Assembly (NCBI RefSeq): GCF_026805325.1
Contig: NZ_JAPRAT010000007.1
Location: forward strand, 1 to 64,000
Source: Natronobacillus azotifigens
GTDB taxonomy: Bacteria; Bacillota; Bacilli; Bacillales; Amphibacillaceae
Length of the DNA stretch: 64,000 nucleotides
Direction: 5' to 3'
Position numbers and translations under genes: made by a program. Numbering within the stretch: the first letter of the stretch is position 1; every line of letters starts with the position of its first letter. Below the pieces are notes generated by a model. That model was not told where the DNA came from. It made no database searches and saw only the letters and a list, made by a program, of their open reading frames with translations. Shown here one piece after another: positions 48,145 to 56,012 of the stretch.

Positions 48145-48612
48145 GTGAAAGTAACAGAGCAAACAGAACAACTAGTTCAACCTATATTAACAGAGATGGA
48201 ATTACAACTTGTAGATGTTGAGTTCGAGAAAGAAGGAAAGAGTTGGTTTCTACGAGTTTTTATAGATAAACCAGGAGGTGTTGATATCGAAGAATGTGGT
48301 CGGGTCTCCGAAAAGCTAAGCGAACGCTTAGATGAAACTGATCCGGTTACTGTTCCATATTACTTAGAAGTTTCTTCACCAGGTGCTGAACGACCATTGA
48401 AAAATCCAGAAGATTTTGCTAATCATATTGGACACAATATTTTTGTGAAATTATACGAACCAATCTCAGGAGCAAAATCCTTTGAAGGAATATTAACTGA
48501 TTTTGATCAAGAGATTGTAGGAATCGAAGTGAAAGACAAAGCAAGAACCAAAAAAGTACAGATTCCGTACAATAAGATTGCCAAGGCTCGGTTAGCTGTA
48601 ACATTTAATTAA
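48145..48612 (+). CDS. rimP: Ribosome maturation factor RimP
   Basis: RimP helps 30S subunit maturation. The two-domain protein contains [19 protein letters not shown], the conserved [10 protein letters not shown] segment and [12 protein letters not shown]. The length is 155 aa (B. subtilis YlxS about 156). It starts at GTG 48145 behind AAAAGGAGGCGAT. nusA follows within 15 bases. Confidence 0.97.
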   Translation: MKVTEQTEQLVQPILTEMELQLVDVEFEKEGKSWFLRVFIDKPGGVDIEECGRVSEKLSERLDETDPVTVPYYLEVSSPGAERPLKNPEDFANHIGHNIFVKLYEPISGAKSFEGILTDFDQEIVGIEVKDKARTKKVQIPYNKIAKARLAVTFN

Positions 48613-48626
48613 AAGGGGGAAGCATG

Positions 48627-49739
48627 GTGAGTAAGGAGCTTTTTGAGGCCATTCAATATTTAGGGAAAGAAAAAGGTATTGATAAGGACGTATTAATTGA
48701 CGCTTTAGAAGCGGCGCTTATTTCAGCTTATAAGAAAAACTTTAAATCTGCAACGAATGTACGAGTGGATTTAAATGAAGAAACAGGTAGTATGCGCGTG
48801 TTGTCACGTAAGGAAATTGTGGAAGATGTAGAGGATTCCCAACAACAAATGGATTTGGACGAAGCAAAGCAATTAGATCCAAATTATGAAATTGGGGATG
48901 TAGTTGAGCTTGAAGTGACCCCAAGAGACTTTGGCCGAATTGCTGCTCAAGCCGCCAAGCAGGTTGTAACACAACGTGTTCGCGAGGCAGAACGTGGAGT
49001 GATTTTTAACGAGTATATTGATCGAGAAGAAGATATCATGAATGGTATTATTCAGCGTGTAGATCCGCGGTTTGTTTATGTGAATTTAGGCAAGGTGGAA
49101 GCTAAGCTTGCTGAAGCAGAGCAAATGCCCACAGAATCTTACAACGTTCATGATCGAATCAAAGTATTTGTTACAAAAGTAGAAAATACAAATAAGGGTC
49201 CACAAATTTTTGTTTCTAGATCTCATCCTGGTTTATTAAAAAGACTATTTGAAATGGAAGTACCTGAAATTTATGATGGTACAGTAGAAATTCGTTCTGT
49301 AGCAAGAGAAGCCGGAGACCGTTCGAAGATTTCGGTATATGCGGAGGATCCGGAAGTAGATCCGGTTGGGTCGTGTGTAGGACAGAAAGGTCAACGAGTT
49401 CAAACGATCGTAACAGAATTAAAAGGGGAAAAAATCGACATTGTCGAATTCTCCGAAGATCCAGTCGTTTATGTTTCTAATGCGCTAAGTCCTTCTAAAG
49501 TAACAGAAGTATTAGTTAAGGAAGAGGAAAAGGCAACAACGGTTATCGTTCCGGATAATCAGCTCTCCCTAGCTATCGGGAAAAGAGGCCAAAACGCACG
49601 ACTTGCAGCAAAGTTAACGGGATGGAAAATCGATATTAAGAGTGAGACAGAAGCGAAAGAAGCGGGCATTTTTACAGAAAAAGCTCCAACAGAGGTTCAA
49701 GAACCACTTTTTGATGCGGACGAAGATTTATTTGATTAA
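48627..49739 (+). CDS. nusA: Transcription termination/antitermination factor NusA
   Basis: NusA binds RNA polymerase and nascent RNA, stimulating pausing and intrinsic termination. The N-terminal domain is followed by S1 (RVDPRFVYVNLGKVEA), KH1 (SVAREAGDRSKISVYA with VGSCVGQKGQRVQ) and KH2 (LSLAIGKRGQNARLAAKLTGW). It lacks the C-terminal acidic repeats of E. coli NusA, as usual in Bacilli. GTG 48627 (MSKELF) lies 6 bases after AAAAGGGGGA; ATG 48624 is an alternative. The product is 370 aa. Confidence 0.97.
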   Translation: MSKELFEAIQYLGKEKGIDKDVLIDALEAALISAYKKNFKSATNVRVDLNEETGSMRVLSRKEIVEDVEDSQQQMDLDEAKQLDPNYEIGDVVELEVTPRDFGRIAAQAAKQVVTQRVREAERGVIFNEYIDREEDIMNGIIQRVDPRFVYVNLGKVEAKLAEAEQMPTESYNVHDRIKVFVTKVENTNKGPQIFVSRSHPGLLKRLFEMEVPEIYDGTVEIRSVAREAGDRSKISVYAEDPEVDPVGSCVGQKGQRVQTIVTELKGEKIDIVEFSEDPVVYVSNALSPSKVTEVLVKEEEKATTVIVPDNQLSLAIGKRGQNARLAAKLTGWKIDIKSETEAKEAGIFTEKAPTEVQEPLFDADEDLFD

Positions 49740-49753
49740 GGAGGAATTTCATT

Positions 49754-50035
49754 ATGCCTAAAAAAAATAAAAAAATTCCGCTTCGTAAATGTATTGTTAC
49801 CCAGGAGATGCAGCCGAAACAGTCGCTGGTTCGGGTCGTTCGCAATAAAGATGGAGAAATCTTTGTTGATCCATCCGGAAAGAAGAGCGGTCGAGGTGCT
49901 TATATTTCCAAAGATATCTCGGTTGTAGAACAAGCAGAAAAAACCAATGCAATTGAGCGTCATTTTCAAACAAAATTAGATGAAAACATTTATTATCAAT
50001 TAAAACAAGTAATTGAGGGAAAAGACATTGAGTAA
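49754..50035 (+). CDS. ylxR: YlxR family RNA-binding protein
   Basis: YlxR (RnpM) is a small basic protein of the nusA-infB operon; recent work links it to RNase P. The family core is visible: PLRKCIVTQEMQPKQSLVRVVR, which is best recognised by RKCIVT and the following DPSGKKSGRGAYI. The product is 93 aa. It starts 14 bases after nusA and overlaps ylxQ by 8 bases. Confidence 0.93.
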   Translation: MPKKNKKIPLRKCIVTQEMQPKQSLVRVVRNKDGEIFVDPSGKKSGRGAYISKDISVVEQAEKTNAIERHFQTKLDENIYYQLKQVIEGKDIE

Positions 50036-50348
50036 CGAGCAAAAGTATTTAAATCTTATTGGATTAGCTTATCGCGCTAGGAAGATCTCTTTAGGAGAGG
50101 AACAGATTGTGCGAGATATTCAAAAAGCAAAAGCGAAGTTGGTACTGATTGCTAGTGATACCGGACAACAAACAAAAAAGAAGTTAACAGATAAATGCAA
50201 TTATTATCAAATTCCTTTTCGAATGACTGTAGAGCGTGACCAACTGTCCCATGCGATCGGTAAGTCTGGTCGGGTAGCTGTAGCTATTTTAGATCAAGGT
50301 TTTGCGGACAAGATTTGCTCATTACTTGATAATACTATTCGGGGGTGA
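50028..50348 (+). CDS. ylxQ: L7Ae-like ribosomal protein YlxQ
   Basis: This member of the L7Ae/L30e/S12e family binds kink-turn [24 protein letters not shown] and [18 protein letters not shown] with CNYYQIP are typical. TTG 50028 is preferred because GAGGGA (50015-50020) lies 7 bases upstream, giving about 106 aa starting [10 protein letters not shown]. The frame opens at TTG 50013, which lies in ylxR without a Shine-Dalgarno. It overlaps the ylxR stop. Confidence 0.92.
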   Translation: MSNEQKYLNLIGLAYRARKISLGEEQIVRDIQKAKAKLVLIASDTGQQTKKKLTDKCNYYQIPFRMTVERDQLSHAIGKSGRVAVAILDQGFADKICSLLDNTIRG

Positions 50349-50352
50349 ATGT

Positions 50353-52422
50353 ATGGCTAAAGTGCGTGTATATGAATATGCCAAACAACAAAACGTATCA
50401 AGTAAAGAAATTATTAATAAATTAAAAGAAATGGATGTAGAAGTTTCGAATCATATGTCTACAATAACTGATCAAGTAAAGGTTAAGTTAGATGAAATTT
50501 ATGTGAAGCCGAAACAAGAAGCACATAAGATTGAACAAGAAAAAGCAATCCAGAAAAACAAAAGTCAATCGAACAAGAACAGGCGAAATAAAGGGAAACA
50601 AAAAGTTGATAATAAGCAGGCAAAAAGCCAACCAGCACCAAAGACTTCAATTGCGAAGAAAACAGAGGATGTAACAATGATTAGTTATGCGAATACATTA
50701 ACAGTTGGTGAATTAGCAGAGAAATTAGGTAAAGATGCTAGTGAAATTATTAAGAAATTGATGGCATTGGGCGTTATGGCCACGAAAAATCAAGATTTAG
50801 ATGATGATACGATAGAATTAATTTGTAGCGATTTCGGTATCGAAGTTGAAAAGGAAGAAGAAGTTGATGAGACGGATCTAAATCATTATATAGAGGCAGA
50901 TCTAGAGGAACAACTTATCGAAAGACCTCCAGTGGTTACAATTATGGGACACGTTGACCACGGGAAAACGACATTACTAGATTCGATTAGACATACAAAA
51001 GTAACAGCGGGCGAAGCTGGAGGTATTACGCAACATATCGGTGCTTATCAAATTAAAAGTAACGGCAAGCCAATTACTTTTCTTGATACACCTGGTCACG
51101 CTGCGTTTACAAGCATGCGTTCCCGTGGGGCACAAGTAACGGACATTGCAATTTTAGTCGTTGCTGCAGATGATGGAGTAATGCCACAAACTGTTGAGGC
51201 AATTAACCATGCAAAAGCAGCAGATGTACCTATTATCATTGCTGTAAACAAAATGGATAAAGAAGGCGCTAATCCGGACCGTGTAATGCAAGAGCTAACA
51301 GAATATGAATTGATACCTGAAGACTGGGGTGGAAATACAATATTTGTACAGTTATCTGCACTTCAAGGTGAAGGTATTGATGATTTATTAGAAATGATTC
51401 TTCTTGTGGCTGAGGTTGAGGAGTTAAAAGCAAATCCGGAAGGTCGCGCTGTCGGTACAGTAATTGAAGCGGAACTGGATAAAGGCCGAGGTTCTGTTGC
51501 ATCATTACTCGTACAAAATGGTACACTACGAGTAGGGGATCCGATTGTAGTAGGAAATACCTTTGGACGCGTTCGAGCGATGGTCAATGATTTAGGTCGA
51601 CGTGTGAAGAAGGTTGGCCCATCGACCCCAGTCGAAATTACAGGCTTAAATGAGGTACCACAGGCTGGCGATCGCTTTGTTGTTTTTGAAGATGAGAAAA
51701 AAGCTCGCCAAATCGGTGAAGCAAGACAGCAAAAGCAAATTGAAGTTCGTCGTGGAGATCAATCCAAAGTAAGTTTGGAAGATCTTTTTGAACAAATCAA
51801 ACAAGGTGAAATTAAGGACATTAATATCATTTTAAAAGCAGATGTTCAAGGTTCTGCTGAAGCACTTGCAGCTTCATTGAAAAAAATTGATGTAGAAGGT
51901 GTGAAAGTTAACATTATTCACACAGGTGTTGGTGCCATTAAAGAATCAGATATTATTTTAGCTTCTGCTTCCAACGCGATTGTGATTGGGTTTAATGTTC
52001 GACCTGATAACAATGCTAAAAAAGCTGCGGAATCAGAAAAAGTAGATGTACGTTTACACCGTATCATCTATAAAGCAATTGAAGAAATTGAAGCAGCAAT
52101 GAAAGGAATGCTTGATCCTGAATTTGAGGAAAAAGTTATCGGGCAAGCAGAAGTTCGTGAAATCTTCAAAGTGTCAAAAATTGGTACAATTGCTGGGAGT
52201 TATGTTACAGATGGTAAGCTAACAAGAGATGCAGGAGTACGTGTCATTCGTGATGGAGTTGTTATTTTTGAAGGTGAAATCGATACATTAAAACGTTTCA
52301 AAGATGATGTGAAAGAAGTAGCTCAAAACTATGAATGTGGTATTACATTAGAGAATTTCCACGATATTAAAGTAGGAGACGTCTTTGAAGGATTTGTAAT
52401 GGAGGAAATTAAACGTTCATGA
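50353..52422 (+). CDS. infB: Translation initiation factor IF-2
   Basis: IF-2 is the GTPase that places fMet-tRNA on the 30S subunit. The N-terminal domain ([20 protein letters not shown]) is followed by a Lys/Gln/Asn-rich linker and the IF2_N module. The G domain starts at GHVDHGKTT near residue 199, with DTPGHAAF and NKMDKE, followed by the C1-C2 domains. At 689 aa it is a short Bacillus-type IF-2. ATG 50353 follows GGGGGTGA by 4 bases. ylxP overlaps its stop by 4 bases. Confidence 0.98.
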   Translation: MAKVRVYEYAKQQNVSSKEIINKLKEMDVEVSNHMSTITDQVKVKLDEIYVKPKQEAHKIEQEKAIQKNKSQSNKNRRNKGKQKVDNKQAKSQPAPKTSIAKKTEDVTMISYANTLTVGELAEKLGKDASEIIKKLMALGVMATKNQDLDDDTIELICSDFGIEVEKEEEVDETDLNHYIEADLEEQLIERPPVVTIMGHVDHGKTTLLDSIRHTKVTAGEAGGITQHIGAYQIKSNGKPITFLDTPGHAAFTSMRSRGAQVTDIAILVVAADDGVMPQTVEAINHAKAADVPIIIAVNKMDKEGANPDRVMQELTEYELIPEDWGGNTIFVQLSALQGEGIDDLLEMILLVAEVEELKANPEGRAVGTVIEAELDKGRGSVASLLVQNGTLRVGDPIVVGNTFGRVRAMVNDLGRRVKKVGPSTPVEITGLNEVPQAGDRFVVFEDEKKARQIGEARQQKQIEVRRGDQSKVSLEDLFEQIKQGEIKDINIILKADVQGSAEALAASLKKIDVEGVKVNIIHTGVGAIKESDIILASASNAIVIGFNVRPDNNAKKAAESEKVDVRLHRIIYKAIEEIEAAMKGMLDPEFEEKVIGQAEVREIFKVSKIGTIAGSYVTDGKLTRDAGVRVIRDGVVIFEGEIDTLKRFKDDVKEVAQNYECGITLENFHDIKVGDVFEGFVMEEIKRS

Positions 52423-52700
52423 TCTTGTATGTTGAAGTAGAATGCTTCATTTATGAAGCTCATTCACTAAAGGATAAACGATCTGTTATTAAGCGGATAA
52501 TAACCCGACTTCAAAATGAATACAATATTACAATTAGTGAACTCGATTATCAAGATCTTTGGCAACGAACATTATTTGGTATTGGAACAATTTCACCGGA
52601 TCGAGTCCGAGCTGAACGGGTCATTGATCAATGTTTAGCTAAAATTGATTCTTTTCCAGAAATTGAACGAACAAGTGCAGATAAACAATGGTTGGGTTGA
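52419..52700 (+). CDS. ylxP: YlxP family protein (DUF503)
   Basis: This 93-aa protein has the DUF503 signature [22 protein letters not shown] and the central [16 protein letters not shown]. It is regularly encoded between infB and rbfA in Firmicutes. Its ATG overlaps the infB stop (ATGA). Function in ribosome biogenesis is inferred from context only. Confidence 0.92.
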   Translation: MILYVEVECFIYEAHSLKDKRSVIKRIITRLQNEYNITISELDYQDLWQRTLFGIGTISPDRVRAERVIDQCLAKIDSFPEIERTSADKQWLG

Positions 52701-52744
52701 TGATCATCATTGTGGAACTTACGAAGATAATGAGGTGAATGTCG

Positions 52745-53089
52745 ATGAATCAAATGCGTGCAAATCGAGTTGCAGAGCAAATGAAGAAAGAATTAGGCGA
52801 TATTATTTCAAGAAAGATTAAAGACCCGCGTGTTGGCTTTGTTACTGTTACTGATGTAGAGGTAACCGGTGATTTACAACAAGCGAAGATCTTTATAACA
52901 GTTCTTGAAGAAGGTCAAAAACAAGACACATTAATTGGATTAGCAAAAGCAAAAGGGTTTATTCGATCTGAAATTGGTAATCGAATTCGTTTGAGAAAAA
53001 CCCCAGAATTGTTTTTCGAATTTGATGAAACAATTGAAACAGGTAATCGAATTGAACATTTATTGCGTAATTTAAATGATACAGACTAG
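52745..53089 (+). CDS. rbfA: Ribosome-binding factor A
   Basis: RbfA assists 16S rRNA 5'-end maturation and cold adaptation. The KH-like fold is clear from [20 protein letters not shown] and [18 protein letters not shown], with [19 protein letters not shown] 52745 is preferred because GAGGTGA (52732-52738) lies 6 bases upstream; ATG 52739 touches it. The product is 114 aa. A strong terminator follows. Confidence 0.97.
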   Translation: MNQMRANRVAEQMKKELGDIISRKIKDPRVGFVTVTDVEVTGDLQQAKIFITVLEEGQKQDTLIGLAKAKGFIRSEIGNRIRLRKTPELFFEFDETIETGNRIEHLLRNLNDTD

Positions 53090-53107
53090 TCTATTTAATT
53101 TACTTCA

Positions 53108-53148
53108 CAAAACCCTTGTTCTATAATGATACAAGGGTTTTGTTTTTT
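53108..53148 (+). terminator. Intrinsic terminator after rbfA
   Basis: CAAAACCCTTGT (53108-53119) pairs with ACAAGGGTTTTG (53131-53142) and six T residues follow. It ends the rimP-nusA-infB-rbfA transcript before truB. Confidence 0.93.
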
Positions 53149-53407
53149 GCTTGTATTTATTATGGATACCTTTTCGGAACAGACATAGCCATGTAAAGCT
53201 CCGAGCGCATAAACGAATCAATCTACGAGCTTTCATCTGTATTGATTCGATCACGTTGCTATGTTTTTAACCGACGCTCTTCATATTGGTTCCAATATAA
53301 TTCTATAACAGTATTTTTAGTTTCATAGTAGGTCTGATGGTTGTCACCATCATCTTCTAAAAAAACACAGCTTTTTTATTGGTTAAAAAATTGGAGGAAT
53401 AATTACA
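53149..53407 (+). other. Structured intergenic region upstream of truB
   Basis: No gene is supported here. It holds a compact pseudoknot-like set of complementary segments (53183-53264, listed separately). It also has a near-palindrome ATATTGGTTCCAATAT (53283-53298) and a 7-bp hairpin TGATGGT/ACCATCA (53335-53352). TATAAT occurs at 53296-53301 without a matching -35. The truB Shine-Dalgarno TTGGAGGAA lies near 53391. Confidence 0.55.
53183..53264 (+). ncRNA. Candidate structured RNA (pseudoknot-like) before truB
   Basis: Three perfect complementary pairs occur in 82 nt. The outer stem is ACATAGC (53183-53189) with GCTATGT (53258-53264). Inside it AAAGCTC (53195-53201) pairs with GAGCTTT (53227-53233) and CGAATCAAT (53214-53222) with ATTGATTCG (53241-53249). 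The two inner pairs interleave, so they form either an H-type pseudoknot (loops of 12, 4 and 7 nt) or two exclusive hairpins. TTTT follows the outer stem. I do not recognise a known riboswitch or leader family. Confidence 0.45.
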
Positions 53408-54316
53408 ATGCATGGTATTATCCCCTTGTGGAAGCCAGTAGGATTAACTTCACATGATTGTGTGATGAAAATGCGACGTATTTTTCGGACAAAGAAAGTT
53501 GGCCATACAGGAACGTTAGACCCAGAAGTTGCTGGTGTTTTGCCGATTTGTATTGGAGAAGCTACCAAGATAGTCCCTTATTTAACAGATACAAAAAAAA
53601 CATACCAAGCAGAAGTGACCCTTGGTTATGCAACCGATACAGAAGATCAAACGGGTAAAATAGTTGAAACAAGCGATGATGTTCCTAGCTTTACAAATGC
53701 AGCGTTAGAACAAGTGTTAGCAAAATTTCAAGGGGAGATAACTCAAGTTGTGCCGTTATATTCTGCGGTAAAAGTAAACGGGAAAAAACTTTATGAATAT
53801 GCGAGAGCAAATCAACCCGTAGAACGCCCATCAAGGCAGACAATGATATTTTCGATTGAATTGATCAAGAACTCAATAAAAGAAGAAAACGGCTTGTTTC
53901 GTTTTGGTTATGAAGTAACCTGTTCAAAAGGAACCTATATTCGAACGTTGTCTTTAGACATTGGGAAAGCGCTTGGTTTTCCTGCACATATGTCTCATTT
54001 AATACGAACGGCAACAGGTAACTTTACAAGAGAAAATTCGTATACTTTAGAAGAGATTGAGGCAAAAAGAGCAGAAGAGAAGCATGAGAATTTATTGGTA
54101 CCATTTAAGCAAGGAGTAGATCACTTGCCGGTATGGTCTGTTGATGAGGAAGTTGCAAAAAAGGTGCTAAATGGACAGAAACTTAATAAACCTGCTGCAT
54201 TATTACCTGACATACCTTATCGCGTTGAGGTCAATGATCACCTACTTGCGATTTATCAACAGCATCCAACCAAGCCAGAATTAATGAAACCATCTCGTGT
54301 ATTTCGCTATGATTAA
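53408..54316 (+). CDS. truB: tRNA pseudouridine-55 synthase TruB
   Basis: TruB makes pseudouridine 55 in the T loop of tRNAs. The catalytic Asp lies in KVGHTGTLDPEVAGVLPIC, and the substrate-binding YSAVKVNGKKLYEYAR and CSKGTYIRTLSLDIG are present, with a C-terminal PUA-like tail. The length is 302 aa. The ATG follows TTGGAGGAATAATTACA. It is not continuous with rbfA because of the terminator between them, so it needs its own promoter, which I could not identify. Confidence 0.97.
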   Translation: MHGIIPLWKPVGLTSHDCVMKMRRIFRTKKVGHTGTLDPEVAGVLPICIGEATKIVPYLTDTKKTYQAEVTLGYATDTEDQTGKIVETSDDVPSFTNAALEQVLAKFQGEITQVVPLYSAVKVNGKKLYEYARANQPVERPSRQTMIFSIELIKNSIKEENGLFRFGYEVTCSKGTYIRTLSLDIGKALGFPAHMSHLIRTATGNFTRENSYTLEEIEAKRAEEKHENLLVPFKQGVDHLPVWSVDEEVAKKVLNGQKLNKPAALLPDIPYRVEVNDHLLAIYQQHPTKPELMKPSRVFRYD

Positions 54317-54334
54317 AGAAAGAAGGTGAGTGAA

Positions 54335-55279
54335 TTGGAAATTATTTCACTTTGCTATCCAGAACAAGTACCAGAAAATAACCAGGAGGAAATTGTTTGC
54401 GCGATCGGTTTTTTTGATGGTGTCCATAAAGGGCATCAAAAAGTAATTCAAACTGCTCAAAACCTAGCAAAAAAGCAAAATCGTAAAAGTGCTGTAATCA
54501 CGTTTACACCACATCCTTCTGTCGTTCTTCAAGGAACAAAAAAAACAGTATCGTATTTAACACCACTACCTGAAAAGAAAAATATATTAGCAGATATGGG
54601 TATTGATATCTTATATGTTATTACTTTTAATAAAGCACTAGCACAGTTAACACCAAGTGAATTTATTGATCAATTTATTATCAAACTAGGGATCAAGCAC
54701 TTAGTTACCGGTTTTGATTTTACATATGGAGCGAAGGGAATAGGGAACGTGAATACGCTTGACAAAGATGGTAATGGTCAATTCGGGGTAACGATAGTGG
54801 ATAAGCTTACAGAAAATAATGAGAAGATAAGTTCAACTCGTATTCGTAAATTGATACAACTTGGGGAAATGACCTCCGTTAAGGAACTATTGGGCAGACC
54901 GTTATTCATACGTGGTCACGTTATCTCTGGCGCACAAAGGGGAAGAAAAATTGGTTATCCAACAGCGAACATCGAGGTCGATTCCAAGTATGCATTACCA
55001 AAAACGGGAGTTTATGCTGTTACAGTTAAACTAGATAATAGGGTTATTTATGGAATGGCAAATCTAGGATATAATCCTACTTTTGAAGATGATTACAAGA
55101 TAAAGCTAGAAGTACATCTTTTTGATTTTCATGAAGATATTTATGGTAAGGAGTTAATACTTGAATGGCAAGCTTTTACTCGTCCTGAGCAAAAATTTGA
55201 CGGGATTGAACAACTAATTGATCAATTAAAGCAGGACGAACAGGAAATTCGTCATTTATTTGGTCAGTTTGAACAGTAA
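54335..55279 (+). CDS. ribF: Bifunctional riboflavin kinase/FAD synthetase
   Basis: RibF (RibC in B. subtilis) makes FMN and then FAD. The N-terminal FAD synthetase nucleotidyltransferase has AIGFFDGVHKGHQ and SSTRIRKLIQ; the C-terminal flavokinase has RGRKIGYPTANIEVD. The length is 314 aa. TTG 54335 is preferred because AAGGTGA (54323-54329) lies 5 bases upstream. GTG 54326 is inside the Shine-Dalgarno. It lies 18 bases after truB. Confidence 0.96.
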   Translation: MEIISLCYPEQVPENNQEEIVCAIGFFDGVHKGHQKVIQTAQNLAKKQNRKSAVITFTPHPSVVLQGTKKTVSYLTPLPEKKNILADMGIDILYVITFNKALAQLTPSEFIDQFIIKLGIKHLVTGFDFTYGAKGIGNVNTLDKDGNGQFGVTIVDKLTENNEKISSTRIRKLIQLGEMTSVKELLGRPLFIRGHVISGAQRGRKIGYPTANIEVDSKYALPKTGVYAVTVKLDNRVIYGMANLGYNPTFEDDYKIKLEVHLFDFHEDIYGKELILEWQAFTRPEQKFDGIEQLIDQLKQDEQEIRHLFGQFEQ

Positions 55280-55400
55280 CACTTGCTTTTTGGCTGAAAA
55301 ACATGTAATCTAAATAACGGAAAACCATCTGCTTGGCAAAACGAATCTCCAACGTTTGCTAGGGGATCGGTGTTTACAATTTTTTTAGGAGGTGAAAAGG
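55280..55400 (+). promoter_or_regulatory. rpsO leader with possible S15 control hairpin
   Basis: GGCAAAACG can pair with CGTTTGCT (about 55334-55360) with one bulged A, just before GGGGATCGGTG and the AGGAGGTGA Shine-Dalgarno (55387-55395). S15 controls its own mRNA in several bacteria, including Bacillus relatives, by binding structured leaders. The similarity here is structural guesswork. A weak TTGCTT, 17 bases, TAATCT promoter-like pair begins near 55283. Confidence 0.35.
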
Positions 55401-55670
55401 ATGGCAATCACACAAGAACGTAAAAATGAACTCATTAATGAATTCAAAACACACGAAAACGATACTGGATCTCCAGAGGTTCAAATCGCTGTCCTAACTG
55501 CAGAAATTACGAGCTTGAATGATCACTTGCGTACGCATAAAAAAGATCATCATTCACGTCGTGGTTTATTGAAAATGGTTGGGAAACGTCGTAATTTACT
55601 GACTTATTTACGTAATAAGGACGTTACTCGTTACCGTCAACTAATTGAAAAGCTTGGCTTACGCCGATAA
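55401..55670 (+). CDS. rpsO: 30S ribosomal protein S15
   Basis: S15 is a primary 16S rRNA-binding protein. The signature is present: [20 protein letters not shown] and [19 protein letters not shown]. The length of 89 aa is standard. ATG 55401 is chosen because AGGAGGTGA lies 5 bases upstream; the GTG at 55392 is part of that Shine-Dalgarno. A terminator follows directly. Confidence 0.99.
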   Translation: MAITQERKNELINEFKTHENDTGSPEVQIAVLTAEITSLNDHLRTHKKDHHSRRGLLKMVGKRRNLLTYLRNKDVTRYRQLIEKLGLRR

Positions 55671-55677
55671 CATGTAG

Positions 55678-55701
55678 AAGCGGGAGTAATTCCCGCTTTT
55701 T
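55678..55701 (+). terminator. Intrinsic terminator after rpsO
   Basis: AGCGGGA (55679-55685) pairs with TCCCGCT (55691-55697) around GTAAT, and the T-run ends near 55701. Confidence 0.9.
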
Positions 55702-56012
55702 CTGTATGTCAATATTTTACGATAGATCAAAGTGTTTGTTTATACATAATAGTATAAGGGATTTCATATCCTTTCGCTCGATTCTGATCAAACCATTGAA
55801 GCTGGTTCAATGGTTTGATCAGGATGGAGCAAGGTGAAAAAAGTGCAAAGGGATATACGAAAATAAAAAGTTCCTTTTACATAATCATTGTTTAAAACAG
55901 TAAAGTAATTGTTTATGGGTATACTATTACCAAATAGCAAACATTGACGATTTTATCGTTAAATATAAAAGTAGTATTTTATTTTTTTAAATGAGAGGGG
56001 TTAAAAATTAAT
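55702..56012 (+). other. pnp leader region
   Basis: Between the rpsO terminator and pnp there are 311 bases without a gene. The main content is a long hairpin (55761-55863, listed separately), followed by about 150 bases of AT-rich sequence with no clear promoter (TATACT at 55920-55925 lacks a -35). A GAGAGGGG Shine-Dalgarno near 55992 precedes ATG 56013 by about 12 bases. Confidence 0.55.
55761..55863 (+). promoter_or_regulatory. Long extended hairpin upstream of pnp
   Basis: CTGATCAAACCATTGAA (55784-55800) pairs perfectly with 55806-55822 around GCTGG. Complementarity continues outward after an interior loop: ATTTCATATCCTTT (55761-55774) matches AAAGGGATATACGAAAT (55847-55863) with two small bulges. 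The result is a stem-loop of about 103 nt. It has no terminal T-run, so it is not a simple terminator. A double-stranded RNase III site or a processed leader is possible. Confidence 0.6.

Noticed and set aside
50302-50352. N-terminal extension of infB into ylxQ
   Set aside because: It overlaps ylxQ in another frame and has no ribosome binding site, whereas ATG 50353 gives the conserved [10 protein letters not shown] start.
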